Part shown: one piece after another, positions 5,765 to 6,140 of the stretch
How positions within the stretch are numbered: the stretch's first letter is position 1
Layout: each line of letters opens with the position of its first letter
From: an uncultured Campylobacter sp.
Lineage (GTDB): Bacteria > Campylobacterota > Campylobacteria > Campylobacterales > Campylobacteraceae
Assembly (NCBI RefSeq): GCF_938017615.1
Contig: NZ_CALIJA010000151.1
Location: 1-6,140, forward strand
DNA length: 6,140 bases
Direction of reading: 5' to 3'
Program-made: the position numbers and the translations under genes
The notes under the pieces: model-generated
Database searches by the model: none
What the model saw: only the letters and a program-made list of their open reading frames with translations
Told to the model about the DNA's origin: nothing

Positions 5765-6140
5765 TTAAAATTTAATAACGCTCGCAATTTTAGCTTTTTG
5801 TGTAGCGCTTATTTGCAGCTATTGTAGGCGGTTTGAGCTAAATTTTAATTGGAATTCCGCTCGACTTAGGATGAAATTTAAACGCATAGCTTGCTTTGGA
5901 TTTTTTCAGAATTTTAGTTATCAAGATAGTTTAAATTCCATTCATATAGTAAAATTTTAAGTACAAGAGTTCTAAAAAATCAATACAAGCCATTAGCATA
6001 ATTTAAAGAAATTCTAATATTGAAATTTTAAAGATTACGATATAGACGATAAACGCCGCTTTGTTGTGCGCGGAATTTCACTGCATAGGATTTAGCGTGC
6101 CACTGAATTTTGAAACTCATAAATTTTGAGATTCTAAAAT
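5765..6140. other. AT-rich intergenic stretch without a convincing gene
   Basis: About 375 bases after the bamA hairpin. The + strand offers only a 29-residue ATG frame (5871-5960) whose TTAGG abuts the start codon, too close to act as a ribosome site; I do not call it. TTTAGCT (5789-5795) and AGCTAAA (5836-5842) are inverted repeats 40 bases apart, and AAATTTTAAA-type words recur at about 5766, 5841, 5951, 6023 and 6121. I see no tRNA, small RNA or mobile-element end. Confidence 0.5.
6028..6139 (-). CDS. Possible C-terminal end of a gene entering from the right edge
   Basis: On the - strand one frame is open from the window border to TAA (6030-6028), about 36 codons. It includes an ATG at 6120-6118 that would give a 30-residue basic peptide beginning MSFKIQWHAKSYAVKF. 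No Shine-Dalgarno precedes that ATG, so if anything is encoded here it is more likely the tail of a longer gene lying to the right. I recognise no family, and in AT-rich DNA a chance open frame of this length is common. Confidence 0.2.
   Translation of the reverse strand, partial: FRISKFMSFKIQWHAKSYAVKFRAQQSGVYRLYRNL

Noticed and set aside
5871..5960. 29-residue ATG frame downstream of bamA
   Set aside because: TTAGG directly abuts the ATG, leaving no spacing for ribosome binding, and the peptide resembles nothing known.
1..6140. CRISPR array, insertion sequence, tRNA or defence system
   Set aside because: No regularly spaced direct repeats, transposase motifs, cloverleaf sequence or defence-type genes were found on either strand.

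Overview
The window reads as a chromosomal segment from a Campylobacter-type epsilonproteobacterium. Three things point there: the recurring AT palindromic words (AAATTT, AAATTTTAAA) between genes, the TGN-extended -10 box without a clear -35, and a tyrA and bamA pair transcribed divergently, an arrangement I recall from Campylobacter jejuni. The coding DNA is fairly GC-rich for the genus, which suggests the oral group (C. gracilis, C. rectus, C. showae). That placement is inference.

Left part (1-2421, all + strand): the C-terminal end of an unidentified hydrophobic protein; a start-less, stop-interrupted relic that resembles a small zinc ribbon; a DusB-type tRNA-dihydrouridine synthase whose start codon overlaps the relic's stop (ATGA); a small four-helix membrane protein of unknown function 22 bases downstream; and, after 98 bases containing a 24-base near-palindrome, a 243-residue PPP-type metallophosphoesterase of the ApaH/PrpE-like group.

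Middle (2422-3456): a short convergent spacer, then tyrA (prephenate dehydrogenase, tyrosine biosynthesis) on the - strand. An 81-base divergent region follows. It holds near-consensus -10 boxes for both directions on the same bases (palindrome GTATTATAC).

Right part (3457-6140): bamA, complete, with signal peptide, five POTRA domains and a beta-barrel, followed by a hairpin that may end its transcript and about 430 bases with no convincing gene. At the extreme right edge a short - strand frame is open to the border.

These are mostly housekeeping functions (tRNA modification, aromatic amino acid synthesis, outer-membrane assembly) that are not linked in one pathway. I see no mobile element, CRISPR array, defence system, rRNA or tRNA. 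The parts least explained by known families are the membrane protein at 1154-1591, the zinc-ribbon relic at 56-208 and the shared -10 palindrome at 3417-3425.
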